Source of the DNA: Sphaerosporella brunnea
Lineage: Eukaryota > Ascomycota > Pezizomycetes > Pezizales > Pyronemataceae
NCBI GenBank assembly: GCA_008704415.1
Contig: VXIS01000559.1
Location: forward strand, 1-17,832
DNA length: 17,832 bases
Direction of reading: 5' to 3'
Part shown: one piece after another, positions 1 to 8,549 of the stretch
Layout of the letters: every line of letters begins with the position of its first letter
How positions within the stretch are numbered: position 1 is the first letter of the stretch
Program-made: the position numbers and the translations under genes
Notes under the pieces: model-generated
The model's input: only the letters and a program-made list of their open reading frames with translations
Databases searched by the model: none
Told to the model about the DNA's origin: nothing

Positions 1-251
1 CTGCAAGCTGCTAAGGACAGGAGAGTCAGGTTAAAAGGCTGAAACAGAACCTTTTCCCTGGTGAAGCTATTGGGGAATGTAGGTTTTTTCACGGTTGACA
101 ACACGCCTGGTCATGTATATTTTTTCCTTGTATAGGTTTTGGTACAGTATTGAGTTTTTTCTTTTTTGTTTTTCTTTTTGAAGTTTACGATGCCAGGAGA
201 ACACTTCATATCAAACAACTGTGGTTCGCGGACAAACTTTTATAAGGGGGG
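1..251 (+). other. Probable 3' end of a Ty3/Gypsy internal region (3' UTR and purine tract)
   Basis: No convincing gene is visible here. The stretch has several T-rich runs (about 85-92, 119-126, 156-180) and ends in ATAAGGGGGG at 242-251. If the minus-strand LTR at 252-2371 and one copy of its GGGGG duplication are taken out, this joins AGTTGG at 2377-2382, directly before the TG of the Gypsy LTR at 2383. A purine-rich stretch just upstream of an LTR is what the polypurine primer tract of an LTR retrotransposon looks like. I therefore infer that this is the 3' untranslated end of a Gypsy element whose body lies left of the window. The reading frame at 1-42 that stops at TGA could be the last codons of its pol, but I cannot confirm that. 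Confidence 0.4.
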
Positions 252-811
252 TGTAACGAGGCTCTGTCTACCAGAGTGTCGTGGAATTGAACTCAGGACC
301 TTAAGGCTAAATCCTAAACAATAGAATTTTAAGGGCTATCTTATCGGGTGGACACTAATGGTTTTTGTTGCTGAAGATAAAGGGGTTCTCTCGGTGGAAG
401 CAATCCTACTTATAGTAGAACGCCGCTACAGAGACTACCGTCTCCCTGAGTAATACTCAGCCTTTACTCCTTGCTGGCTTTCCGACAGTCTCTACGACTG
501 CGGGCGTCAAGGCGCGAACAGAGATCGCCCCACCTTCTAATGACTCACTCTTTGATTTTAAATCATGAGTCATGGACATGGGTCGCACCCGGATACCCCA
601 CTCCGCAAGCGTTGTATTCTCGTGTTGCAGGAAGATGCTCAGCCCCATAGGCTCCATCTCCCGATCTTCTGCGTCGCATGCCCTACGCAACAACCACACT
701 TACTATGGAGGTTTTAGGACGACTGATTCTTCCCTTTTTCGGCTGTACGCCTTCCGGTTGATCACTCCTGACCCCTCCAATCGTCATGCTAGTTCCTGGA
801 ACAGGCAGGTC

Positions 812-2108
812 TTTTGTTTGTCTTAATCATATTGCATTCGGCCGCTTGCGGCCATGGCATATATGGAGAAGAGAGACTGTGCTACCCCTTAGGACAGAGC
901 CTACTACTGGGGCCTGCGGATCACTTAAGGAAAGAAAATCAAGGAAATCGCAACACATAAACGGCGGAAAAGACTGTAGCCACCTCCCACTGCCTCTACA
1001 CCCTAGGAGCCCGCTGCTCCTTTCCCTTTCTCTTCTCCTTCTTCTTCTCCTTCTTCTTACTGCCCCACCAGGGTTTGCGTGCCGTGTGTGACTTGGTGAT
1101 GCCCGCTCCTCCTCCTATGTAGAAGTTGAAGCACACAGCTCCGTCACCGGCCACTTGGGCCCAGGACGAGACGCTCTTCCCGGCTGACTGTGCCGGAGCG
1201 CTTCTTTCTCTCAACCTTCTTCCATCCCTCTTTCGCCTCAGCCTCATCGCGGGGGGCAGACGGAGCTGGTGCATCTCGCGTGTCAGGCGTTGGGCGCACC
1301 GAGACCAGTACGTCACTCGGCCCAGCATGCTTCGAATGCATTAGGGAGGGGGGGGGAGAGATCTCCCGTGCGTTTTTTATCGGTTTCTGCGCCGGGCTAG
1401 GCAGCCCGGAGAGCTTACGCTTTGACTTTGTCGCAGCAGGTGGAGCTGCCGGCGTTTCCGCCGCCGTCGTTGCAGGCGAGGGCGGGGGTGCGGGCCGCGT
1501 CTGGGTTGCCGAATTTGCGACCCATGGCGGTGGCGAGGTCTGGGTCGCCCCGTGTGATACCGTTGTAGTTCGAGGGCTTTTCGCTTCGAGCCCCTTGAGT
1601 CGAACCAAAAGCTCTCCGTTCTGAGCAGAGAGCTTGTCGACCGTACCTTTCAGCTCAAGTACAATCGTGACCAACCTGGCCATGCTGGTATTGTGTCCTT
1701 CCTTGAAGGCAACAATACGCCGTTCCAAAAGTTCTTCGAAATCCTCAATGGTGGCGGTCCGAGGGGAGTCCTCGCCCGTGTCCTGCATCTCCGCGTCTGT
1801 CGTTTGCTCTGGGTGGTACCACTCCCACTCGGTGAGCACGTGGGCAGCCTCAGCTTGTTCGCGTGTGAAAGCACTGAGGAGATCCCAGCGAGCACGACCT
1901 GCCTCGCGACACGCCCTTTTGCCATGGCCGTACATCATGCATTTCATGCACGGAGTGTCGGGGCTTCCCGATTTCGGGAAGAAGGAGGAGTGGTAGGGCA
2001 TTGAGGCAAAAGTAGGATTCGTGATGGTAGGTATCGACCAATCAGCGAGCACCACGTTGCGGCTTGGGGCTAGTAAGCACGAAGCAAGTGGTGTGTAGGA
2101 AGGATGAT
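812..2108 (-). mobile_element. LINE-like (non-LTR) insert carrying ORF1 only
   Basis: The 14-bp sequence GGAACAGGCAGGTC occurs at 798-811 and again at 2109-2122, and the undisrupted LTR copy at 17549-17832 has a single near-identical site. This brackets an insert of about 1.3 kb with a target duplication of the length expected from target-primed reverse transcription. Read on the minus strand, the insert carries a nucleic-acid-binding ORF1 near its 5' end and finishes with an A-rich tail (complement of TTTTGTTTGTC at 812-822). No reverse transcriptase or endonuclease ORF is present. It is either internally deleted or a short element mobilised by another LINE's enzymes. The insert is clearly GC-richer than the LTR around it. 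Confidence 0.65.
1144..2001 (-). CDS. LINE ORF1-like protein with a CCHC zinc knuckle
   Basis: This is an open frame of about 286 codons starting at MPYHSSFF. The frame runs 41 codons further upstream to 2124, but that first Met lies in the target duplication, so 2001 is the likelier start. Residues 18-31 form a zinc knuckle of the form C-x2-C-x4-H-x4-C (CMKCMMYGHGKRAC). A leucine- and lysine-rich stretch around residues 85-140 could form a coiled coil, followed by a Pro/Ala/Ser/Thr-rich linker. A basic tail WKKVERKKRSG sits near the end. Coiled coil plus zinc knuckle is the usual make-up of LINE ORF1 (gag-like) proteins that coat element RNA, though in fungal LINEs the knuckles are more often C-terminal. 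The frame has no stops, so the insertion may be young. It could instead be a gag-like protein from another retroelement. Confidence 0.6.
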   Translation of the reverse strand: MPYHSSFFPKSGSPDTPCMKCMMYGHGKRACREAGRARWDLLSAFTREQAEAAHVLTEWEWYHPEQTTDAEMQDTGEDSPRTATIEDFEELLERRIVAFKEGHNTSMARLVTIVLELKGTVDKLSAQNGELLVRLKGLEAKSPRTTTVSHGATQTSPPPWVANSATQTRPAPPPSPATTAAETPAAPPAATKSKRKLSGLPSPAQKPIKNAREISPPPSLMHSKHAGPSDVLVSVRPTPDTRDAPAPSAPRDEAEAKEGWKKVERKKRSGTVSREERLVLGPSGR

Positions 2109-2622
2109 GGAACAGGCAGGTCAACGAAGATATCTCGGAAGAGCTCTAACAATAGCCATATTATTGTTATCTCCGAACCGGGTTCTCTTCTCAGGTAGCG
2201 TCCTACCTGAGGAACGCGATCTTCGAGTTCTTCTATAGCGTCACTCAAGCTAGCTACTATGATCCGGAGTCACCCGGCTATCACGTGCCCTCGAGGCAAT
2301 TGCTATGTAGACTCTATTCTATTCCCTAGCTGACTACTTAGAGTACATGTCACGTGACCATACCCGTGACAGGGGGAGTTGGTGTTACACCCACCTGCCA
2401 CTGTATCATTTATGGTACCCCCTTACAAGTTATGCCTACATTAGCTTAATGGTTACTTAACGGTTTATTGACGTTGATGATTATCAACAGCAAGGCTGTA
2501 TGATAATCAATCCGTCCACTCTATTAGGAAGGGTCCTAAGAGTTACAAGACTTACGTCATAATGGCGGTGGTGAAGTTAGTTGCCGCAACTCATACTAAC
2601 AGTGTTCTTTTTTGGGTGCAAA

Positions 2623-2714
2623 ATAACTCACCATGCGTACGCATACAACTGAATAATGACAAGTGTGTTGGTCTAACACCTTGCAGTTGTCACAGGTTAT
2701 TCACCGCGAGTTAT
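2623..2714 (+). repeat. Imperfect inverted repeat (hairpin) inside LTR copy 1
   Basis: ATAACTCAC at 2623-2631 pairs with GCGAGTTAT at 2706-2714. Nested stem parts similar to TGAATAA/TTATTCA and GTGTT/AACAC lie inside. The same structure sits at the same place in LTR copy 2 (3673-3764), where the outer arms match perfectly. A perfect 12-bp palindrome ATGCGTACGCAT lies in the left arm of this copy (about 2634-2645). The role is unknown; it could be an RNA fold in the LTR transcript or an old palindromic insertion. Confidence 0.6.
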
Positions 2715-2825
2715 ATGGCAAAAAGTGGTTAGTTGCCGGTTCCCATAAAACAATATTTTTTCCTGGGTACAAAATAATTCACATTACATAGCGCCCGACC
2801 GTTATACCCAAACGTACCCGGTGGG

Positions 2826-2832
2826 TATATAA
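2826..2832 (+). promoter_or_regulatory. TATA box in LTR copy 1
   Basis: TATATAA occurs in the context GTGGGTATATAAGAGG, about 440 bases into the LTR, where a U3 promoter would be expected. In LTR copy 2 the matching site at 3877 reads TATATGAG, a one-base change that would weaken it. Assignment is by motif and position only. Confidence 0.45.
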
Positions 2833-3626
2833 GAGGCCCACCTGTGACAAGACTTGATAAGTATCAAACTCACTTCGGCAATTGGTCATCACGTCATAGC
2901 TACTGCAGCACTTCAATAGCGTATTCTAGGGATCAAAGCTTACGCGTTCAATCACGCCATAGCTGCAGAAGATTGTTCGAGCTGGAGTGGGGGTTATCTA
3001 TAATCCCTGGCTAGTCAAAGAAGCTCAGTACCCTTACGTGGCAATCGGAGGAATTGTTCATCCGACGATTCAAAATCAACTTTGAGGCTCAAATACAAAT
3101 CCGTCAAGATAAAACCCAGGAGATTTCCCCCGAGTTGAAAGATTATCAGAGTTAGCAGACATCGTCTTAAGATATGGTGAGGTTCTGCATTAACAATATC
3201 ATCGTTACCATATTTGTTTTGAATCTTTATCCTATTTTACCTTCACCACGAATATACTCGTACCATTAGCAAATATTTACTGATCACGTATCTGAAAGCT
3301 CTTCGTCTAATAATTGTCTTTTCCTAAGAAAAGGATTACTGTTAGGCCTGTCTTCCTTGTATGCGGTTTAGTAAACCTAGTGGGTTTTACAGTCAAGTTG
3401 CTTCAAGAAGGCAAGCCTTGGGTTGTGAATAGTGTTACACCCACCTCCCACAGTACCATTTCTGGTACCCCCTTACGAGTTATGGCTACATTACCTTAAG
3501 GGTTACATAACGGTTTATTGACGGTGATGATTATCAACAGTGAGGCTGTATAATCATCTATAAGTCCACTCTATTAGGAAGTGTCCTAAGAGTTACAAGA
3601 CTTATGTCATAATGGCGATGGTGAAG

Positions 3627-3681
3627 TTAGTTGCCGGTTCCCATAGAAAAATAGTTTTTTCCAGGGTACAAAATAACTCAC
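3627..3681 (+). repeat. 55-bp direct repeat inside LTR copy 2, unit 1 (unit 2 at 3779-3833)
   Basis: Bases 3627-3681 (starting TTAGTTGCCGGTTCCCATAG) are identical over 55 bases to 3779-3833, an offset of 152 bases. In LTR copy 1 the equivalent units (about 2577-2631 and about 2729-2783) are related but clearly diverged, so the perfect match in copy 2 looks like recent homogenisation. The hairpin at 3673-3764 lies between the units. Confidence 0.85.
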
Positions 3682-3764
3682 CATTCGTGCGCAGACAAAT
3701 GAATAATGACAACTGTGTTGGTCTAACACCTTGCAGTTGTCACAGGTTATTCACCGTGAGTTAT
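3673..3764 (+). repeat. Imperfect inverted repeat (hairpin) inside LTR copy 2
   Basis: Stem pairs from outside in are ATAACTCAC (3673-3681) with GTGAGTTAT (3756-3764), TGAATAA (3700-3706) with TTATTCA (3747-3753), ACAACTG (3709-3715) with CAGTTGT (3734-3740), and GTGTT (3715-3719) with AACAC (3725-3729) around a short loop. The structure is kept in LTR copy 1, so it belongs to the family. Confidence 0.65.
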
Positions 3765-4790
3765 ATGGCAAAAAGTGGTTAGTTGCCGGTTCCCATAGAA
3801 AAATAGTTTTTTCCAGGGTACAAAATAACTCACATCACGTTGCGCCCGACCGTTATACCGGAACGTACCCGGTGGGTATATGAGGGGAGCACCTGTGACA
3901 AGACTTGATAAGTACCAAAGTCACTTCGGTAATTGGTCATCACGTCATAGCTACTGCGGCACTTCAATAGGGCATTCTAGGCATCAAAGCTTACGCGTTC
4001 AATCACGCCATAGCTGCAGAAGAGTGTCCGAGTTGGAGTGGGGGTTATCTATAATCCCTGGCTAGTCAAAGAAGCTCGGTACCCTTACGTGGCAATCGGG
4101 GCAATTGTTCGTCCGAGGATTGGAAATCAACTTTGAGGCTCAAAGGTAAATCCGTCAGGATATAACCCGCGAGATTTCCCTCGAGTTGAGAAGACCACCA
4201 GAGTTAGCAGACATCATCGTTAGGATATTGTGGGGTTCAGCCTTAACAATATTGTCGTTTACACAATCTATATTCGTTTCGAAATCTTTATTCTATTTTC
4301 CCTTCGGTACGAATATACTCGTACCATTAGCGAATCTTTACCGATCCCGTATCTGAAAGCTCTTCGCCCAACAAGTGTCTTTTCCTTAGAAAAGGATTCC
4401 TGTTTGGCCTATCTTCCTTGTACGCGGTTTAGTGAACCTAGTGGTTTTACAAATAGCGTGGAGTGGCACGATGAGGAAGGAGGTGACATTGCGGATAGAC
4501 TACCAGCGCAGTACCACGAAGGTGCCTCAGTGTTCAGTGAAGAAGAAATCAATCGTCTTCCTGATCACACCTTATATGACCACGAGATCAGATCGATAGA
4601 ACGGGCAGTGCCGCCGTATGGGCCAATCTACCTGCTGTCAAAAAGAGAGTTAGAGGTATTAAGAGAATACCTCCGTAAAGAACTTGCCTCAGGCAAGATT
4701 GGACAGTCCAAATCAGCAGCTCCCGCTCCTCTAATCGTTGTTCCCAAGCCTGATGGAAGTCTTGGCTTATGCTTTTTTGGAATCAATTGA

Positions 4791-5814
4791 GCAAAGTGTG
4801 GTTTTCTTTTTGTAAGGCCAGCCACCAGCGGGAAATTCCCGGGCATGGCATGAACAATACCTGTCAAAAGCCGTGTATGTTGCCTGTCCCAATAGTTGAA
4901 AATCCCCCAAGTATATTAATTTCACTCTGCCCGCTCAGAAAGGCTATATAAACAAATTTTATCAACGATTGTGTTTTCCCCGCTGCCCGCAAAGCATCCA
5001 GTACGAACCGTGCATAGCATTCTCCTTTTCTTGTGTAGCAACAGCTAGCCAAGTTAATTATAATTAGTTGTGGAGATTTAGCTACTGGTACTGCCAGTGG
5101 CAGCAACTGGTGATGCCAATCAGTCGCCCCGGCAAGGAATGTTGATATGCGACAGAATGTACTAGATAGTAGGTGTCGCTGGCATTTTTTGAATCATGCG
5201 ATATCACTTAGGTTTTGGAACGGTGGTTTTCAACGCTTCATACACTATCACCCACGTTTATCACAGCTTGTAAATTCTAAGTTAAAACACAATCCGAGCT
5301 CGAGCCTGAGCCGCTTTGGTTCGAACCCACTCAGGTCAAAAAATATGTAAGCTCGAGCTTTTGGCTCGATCCCGGCTCGGCCTGTGTCCCAGAACACTTT
5401 GACTTACTCGTGCGGTGGATGGGGCCTGTCCGCTTAAGGATAGCAATCTACATCAGGTAAGACTTGTACATGTTGGGTGGGAACGGAATGCAAAAACTGG
5501 CCACATACATGTGCTTCAGACCTGGCTCGCGTGTGTCGTGTTGGACATTTGTCTTCAATCGTGATACAGCCCAATATTGATGTGCATTCTCGTCCAAAAG
5601 GACCTGGAGTCCAAACGAGCCATTTTCTGTGAAAATCGAGCAGGTGGGAATCAAAGGCTCGAAAGATTTCTACATTGGTATCTCCATATAATTTGTGGGG
5701 CTAAACCCCGAAGGAAAAAATAAACCACAAAACTGAACTCCAACAACCCGAAATGCATGTCAAACGTTGCTTCGCATTCCCTTGGTGCCGCCCCACAACC
5801 GATCTCATCCCGAT
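4791..5814. other. Gene-free stretch between the retroelement nest and SCOT
   Basis: No convincing coding region is visible; the open frames of 60 to 80 codons on both strands have no recognisable motifs. Around 5298-5375 there is a cluster of GAGCTCGAGC-like palindromes (for example AAGCTCGAGCTT at about 5349-5360, and GGCTCG repeats), perhaps part of a dispersed repeat. The right end should hold the 3' UTR of the minus-strand SCOT gene. Confidence 0.5.
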
Positions 5815-7484
5815 CTACAGTTCCATGGGTTTCAGGTTGGGCGAAACGTTGAACGGCGCCTCGGTCTTTGACTTTATTTCCTCCACAGTAACGTCCTCAG
5901 CGTGTTCGACCAGAGTCAAACCCTTCTTGAAGTCGACATCGAAGACAGCGAGTTCCGTGATAATCCGGCTAACGCAGCGACGGCCGGTGAGAGGGAAAGC
6001 ACATTCTGACAAGAGTTAACATGAAATGTATGTAAACTGTGGTCTTTGTCGGTTAACGTACGCTTGAGAATCTTGGGGTTACCCTTGCGGTCCGTGTGCT
6101 CCATGGTCACAACTACCTTAGTCTTCTCGGGGTTTGATACCAAGTCCATGGCTCCTCCCATTCCTTTAATCTTGCCAGGCAATGCCCACGACGCAAGATC
6201 GCCAAACATGTTAACTTGCATCGCACCGAGAATAGTGAGATCAATGCGGCCACTGCGAATCATGCCAAATGACTCGTCTGAGCCGAAGACGGCAGCCCCC
6301 TTATTGAGCGTAACAGTTTCCTTTCCGGCATTGATAAGATCGGGATCCTCCTCTCCCTTCTGCGGATACGGGCCGAGACCGAGAATACCGTTCTCCGATT
6401 GCAGTTGAACCTCAACTGAAGGGTCTACAAAGGAAGGCGCAAGCATGGGCATGCCTATTCCGAGGTTCGCGTACATTCCATCCTTGAACTCTTTCGCCGC
6501 TCTCCTCACAATGCGCTCCCGCTTGTTTGCAGTCTCACCGGATCCCAGGGCTGAGACAGCCTCTTCTGGGCCCTTGGCGTTCACACGCTTCTCGATACCC
6601 TTCTCTGCCGTAGATTGGATAACTCTGCTTACATAGATACCAGGAACATGTATGCTGGCCGGATCGATGCCACCCACAGGGACAATCTCTTCAGCTTCGA
6701 CAATGGTGACGGTGGCATTTCGCGCCATGGCTCCATTGAAATTCTGACCAGAATAACGGAACTGGACGTTGCCGAGAGGGTCTGCTTTCCATGCCTTAAC
6801 GAACGCATAGTCTCCCTTGATGGCCTCCTCCATGACGTAGGCCTTGCCACCAAACTCTCGTACCTCGCGTGGCTTCGAGAACTGTGCCACGGTCCCATCC
6901 GCATTGTATTTCGTCGGCAACTCCCCAGTCTGCACCCATGTTCCGGGCGCCGTAGGGGTGAAGAATGCGGCAATTCCAGCTCCTCCAGCACGGCAGCGCT
7001 CTGCTAGAGTACCTTGTGGAGTGAGCTCCAATTCGATTTCCCCAGTCAGGTACTTCCGCTCAAACGTCTTGTTCTCGCCGACATAGGATGCTATCATCTT
7101 CTTGACCTGGCCGGTGGCGAGGAGCTTTCCGAGTCCGCCGCCATCGACTCCCGCGTTGTTGGAGACACAAGTCAAGTCCTTGATGTGAGGATTCTTCTCG
7201 AGCTCGTTGATGAGAGTATCGGGAACACCGCACAGGCCAAACCCGCCGGAAAGGAGGGTAGAACCGGATTTCATATCTCCGATGGCCTCAGCCGCCGAGG
7301 GAAAGACTTTGTTGATTTCATTGCGACGGGAGGAGGACGCGAAAGTGCGCGCAAGGAGGAGCGAGTGCTTGAATTCGTCAAACCCGCCAATTCCATGAGT
7401 TCTAGGGACCAAAGTACTCACCTTGGAGCCATCTTTCGAGAAGTTTCGCGCAGTACGTAAGAAAAGAGAAGATATGGACACCAT
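5815..7484 (-). CDS. Succinyl-CoA:3-ketoacid CoA-transferase, mitochondrial (SCOT)
   Basis: The enzyme moves CoA from succinyl-CoA to a 3-oxoacid such as acetoacetate in the mitochondrial matrix (ketone body use). Two exons, 7484-6062 and 6005-5815, are joined across a 56-base intron (GTACGT...TTGTCAG, with TTAAC before the acceptor). Together they give 537 residues, near the usual 520. Reading through the intron loses the conserved C-terminus ([28 protein letters not shown]). Residues 1 to about 55 are rich in Arg and Ser, as in a mitochondrial presequence. The N-terminal CoA-transferase domain has the GGFGLCGVP motif (80-88). The C-terminal domain has [13 protein letters not shown] with the catalytic Glu at 364, then [11 protein letters not shown] 54-base in-frame segment at 7421-7368 opens with GTGAGT and may be an optional intron in the presequence. 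The start at 7484 is the first Met of the frame. Confidence 0.96.
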
Positions 7485-7810
7485 GATGCCGATATTACCT
7501 TCGACTTGCTAAGTGCAGGGCAAGGGGGATAAATATATTGAAGTTTCTCATCGGTTATTGGTGGAAAATCACGGTGGGTCGCAAAGAGATCGGAAGGCGG
7601 CAATGTGCAAAGTCCCGAGCCTGTCCGGATTGATGGACAATTATCCGACAGCTCAATATCAGCACGAAAGCCGTGATCTAGGAAGAATTTGAAGTGAAGA
7701 GCCAGTTGATTGCAACAGGTAATGATTAATGACTATTAAAAAAGGGGGATGATGTTTTAACCATAGCCATACCGTATCAGTAGAACTACGGAATATGCGC
7801 AATTCTGTAT
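7485..7810. promoter_or_regulatory. SCOT upstream region
   Basis: This is the gene-free stretch upstream of the minus-strand SCOT start. On the minus strand a TATA-like AATATATTTAT lies at about 7530-7540, some 50 bases before the ATG, and a CCAAT motif lies at 7557-7561. These are motif matches in plausible places, with no transcript evidence. Nothing else is recognised up to the MITE at 7813. Confidence 0.35.
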
Positions 7811-7812
7811 TA

Positions 7813-8547
7813 GTGGGTGTCAATAACCTCCGTTTTCACTTTCGGATGCCCCGTTCGTTGCTGAACGGTTGCCACTATGTTTTACAGAAGCTTATTGACA
7901 ATCTTACGATGCGGTCATCTGGAATTGGGTAGAAGGTCCGCGGTGTAGAAAGCTTGCGACCATCAAAACAATCGACGCCCGCCCGGCCATCCAAACAATC
8001 GATGCCCTCCTGCCCAGCAAAAACAATCAAAACCTCCCATCCAGCGAAAAACCCATCCGCCCAGCGAAGCACCAACGGGGGTCTCGCTGTCCATGGCATC
8101 GCGTAGCACAATCCAGGCATCGCAAATATTCTCCGCCAGGGTTGTAAGCTATGTTTCCAGCTGCGCCAGCGTCTGCGCACGCGCTGAGGAGTTCGGCATG
8201 CATGCCAGTGCAGTTGATTAATGAGCTAACAACCAGACAATTCACACCGCGTGCCCAAGAGCTTTTTTACCTGTAGATTGTCGTGCAACTAAGCTGTTGA
8301 GAATGGAGGTTGTTAAGAGAGCGCGTTGTGGGCGTTGCAGGGGTGGGCGTGCGAGCGTTGTAGGTGCGGGGGTGGGCGCGGGCGGCGAGCGGCGGAACGG
8401 CTCAATCTGGTGCTCTCGAGCACCAGATTTGCGTTGTCACGGAGTACAATCGTGGCCAATCAGAAGTTTATCCGCACTCCCGTTCGTTTTGACTTTCTGG
8501 CAAACGGACGTCACTTCGGGGACTGAACGGAGGTTATTGACACCCAC
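7813..8547. mobile_element. Non-autonomous TIR transposon (MITE) with TA target duplication
   Basis: The element is 735 bases with perfect 22-bp terminal inverted repeats beginning GTGGGTGTCAATAACCTCC (7813-7834 and 8526-8547). TA flanks it on each side (7811-7812 and 8548-8549). TIR plus TA duplication points to the Tc1/mariner/pogo superfamily. It has no transposase, and its TIR differs from that of the Fot1 element in this window, so that enzyme is unlikely to move it. The interior holds short imperfect repeats of the type CCATCC..AAACAATCGA (about 7965-8060), a 10-bp repeat CCCGTTCGTT near both ends (7850-7859, 8479-8488) and a near-palindrome CTGGTGCTCTCGAGCACCAG (about 8408-8427). Confidence 0.85.
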
Positions 8548-8549
8548 TA

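Larger units (their letters stand above)
252..2371 (-). mobile_element. LTR (probably solo), family A, interrupted by a LINE-like insert
   Basis: On the minus strand the element begins TGTCACGGGTATGG (from 2371) and ends CTCGTTACA (at 252). The ends are imperfect inverted repeats of the TG...CA type. GGGGG flanks it at 247-251 and 2372-2376, which fits a 5-bp target duplication. Removing the insert at 812-2108 and one duplicate copy leaves an LTR of about 0.8 kb. Bases 2123-2371 match, in reverse complement, the start of a second copy at 17549-17832, which supports a repeat family. A CACGTG-containing palindrome GTCACGTGAC lies near its 5' end (2349-2358). The parent superfamily (Copia or Gypsy) cannot be told because no internal region is attached. 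An ORF of about 80 codons at 457-699 on the minus strand lies inside the LTR and looks like chance. Confidence 0.75.
2383..3391 (+). mobile_element. Ty3/Gypsy-type LTR, copy 1 (likely 3' LTR of an element to the left)
   Basis: It starts TGTTACACCC and ends GGTTTTACA, matching the LTR at 3433-4451 over nearly its whole length. The five bases before it (GTTGG) and after it (GTCAA) do not match, so it is not a simple solo LTR. The purine-rich GGGGGAGTTGG directly before it suggests a 3' LTR whose element extends left beyond the window. Its right edge abuts a Gypsy pol reading frame (VKLLQEGKPW...), so the element inserted into an older Gypsy copy. The central hairpin and TATA box are listed separately. 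Confidence 0.8.
3433..4451 (+). mobile_element. Ty3/Gypsy solo LTR, copy 2, inserted in a pol gene
   Basis: It is 1019 bases, starts TGTTACACCC and ends GGTTTTACA, and is flanked by AATAG on both sides (3428-3432 and 4452-4456). That is a perfect 5-bp target duplication, so this is a solo LTR left by recombination between the two LTRs of a full element. It interrupts a Gypsy pol frame, which stays open on both sides. By eye it is roughly 90% identical to the LTR at 2383-3391, differing by scattered substitutions and by one of two internal repeat units. Confidence 0.9.
3392..4790 (+). pseudogene. Ty3/Gypsy pol fragment (start of reverse transcriptase), split by a solo LTR
   Basis: The fragment lies in two pieces, 3392-3432 and 4457-4790, that join in frame when the LTR at 3433-4451 and one copy of its duplication are removed (...GKPWVVNS-VEWHDEE...). 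The joined frame reads into a typical Gypsy region ahead of the reverse transcriptase: LPAQYHEGASVFSEEEINRLP, then YDHEI, PPYGPIYLLSKRELEVLREYL, then AAPAPLIVVPKPDGSLGLC. In Ty3/Gypsy enzymes the last motif is normally followed by VDYRGLN; here it decays to FFGIN and then a stop at 4788-4790. The catalytic YxDD, RNase H and integrase are absent, and no pol similarity resumes downstream. It is a dead 5' piece of pol and the oldest layer of this nest. Confidence 0.85.

Noticed and set aside
275..330. tRNA- or SINE-like B-box on the minus strand (GAGTTCAATTCC)
   Set aside because: The arm around the loop does not pair (mismatches at most T-stem positions) and no A-box or cloverleaf is present; it lies inside the LTR.
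457..699. 80-codon minus-strand frame
   Set aside because: It lies in the LTR, has no recognisable motif and is short enough to be chance.
1190..1996. Long plus-strand frames opposite the LINE-like ORF1
   Set aside because: They are antisense shadows of a GC-rich coding frame; the minus-strand frame has the zinc knuckle and coiled coil.
5298..5375. Cluster of GAGCTCGAGC palindromes as a regulatory array
   Set aside because: Spacing is irregular and no known factor or element could be assigned; kept only as a note in the gene-free stretch.
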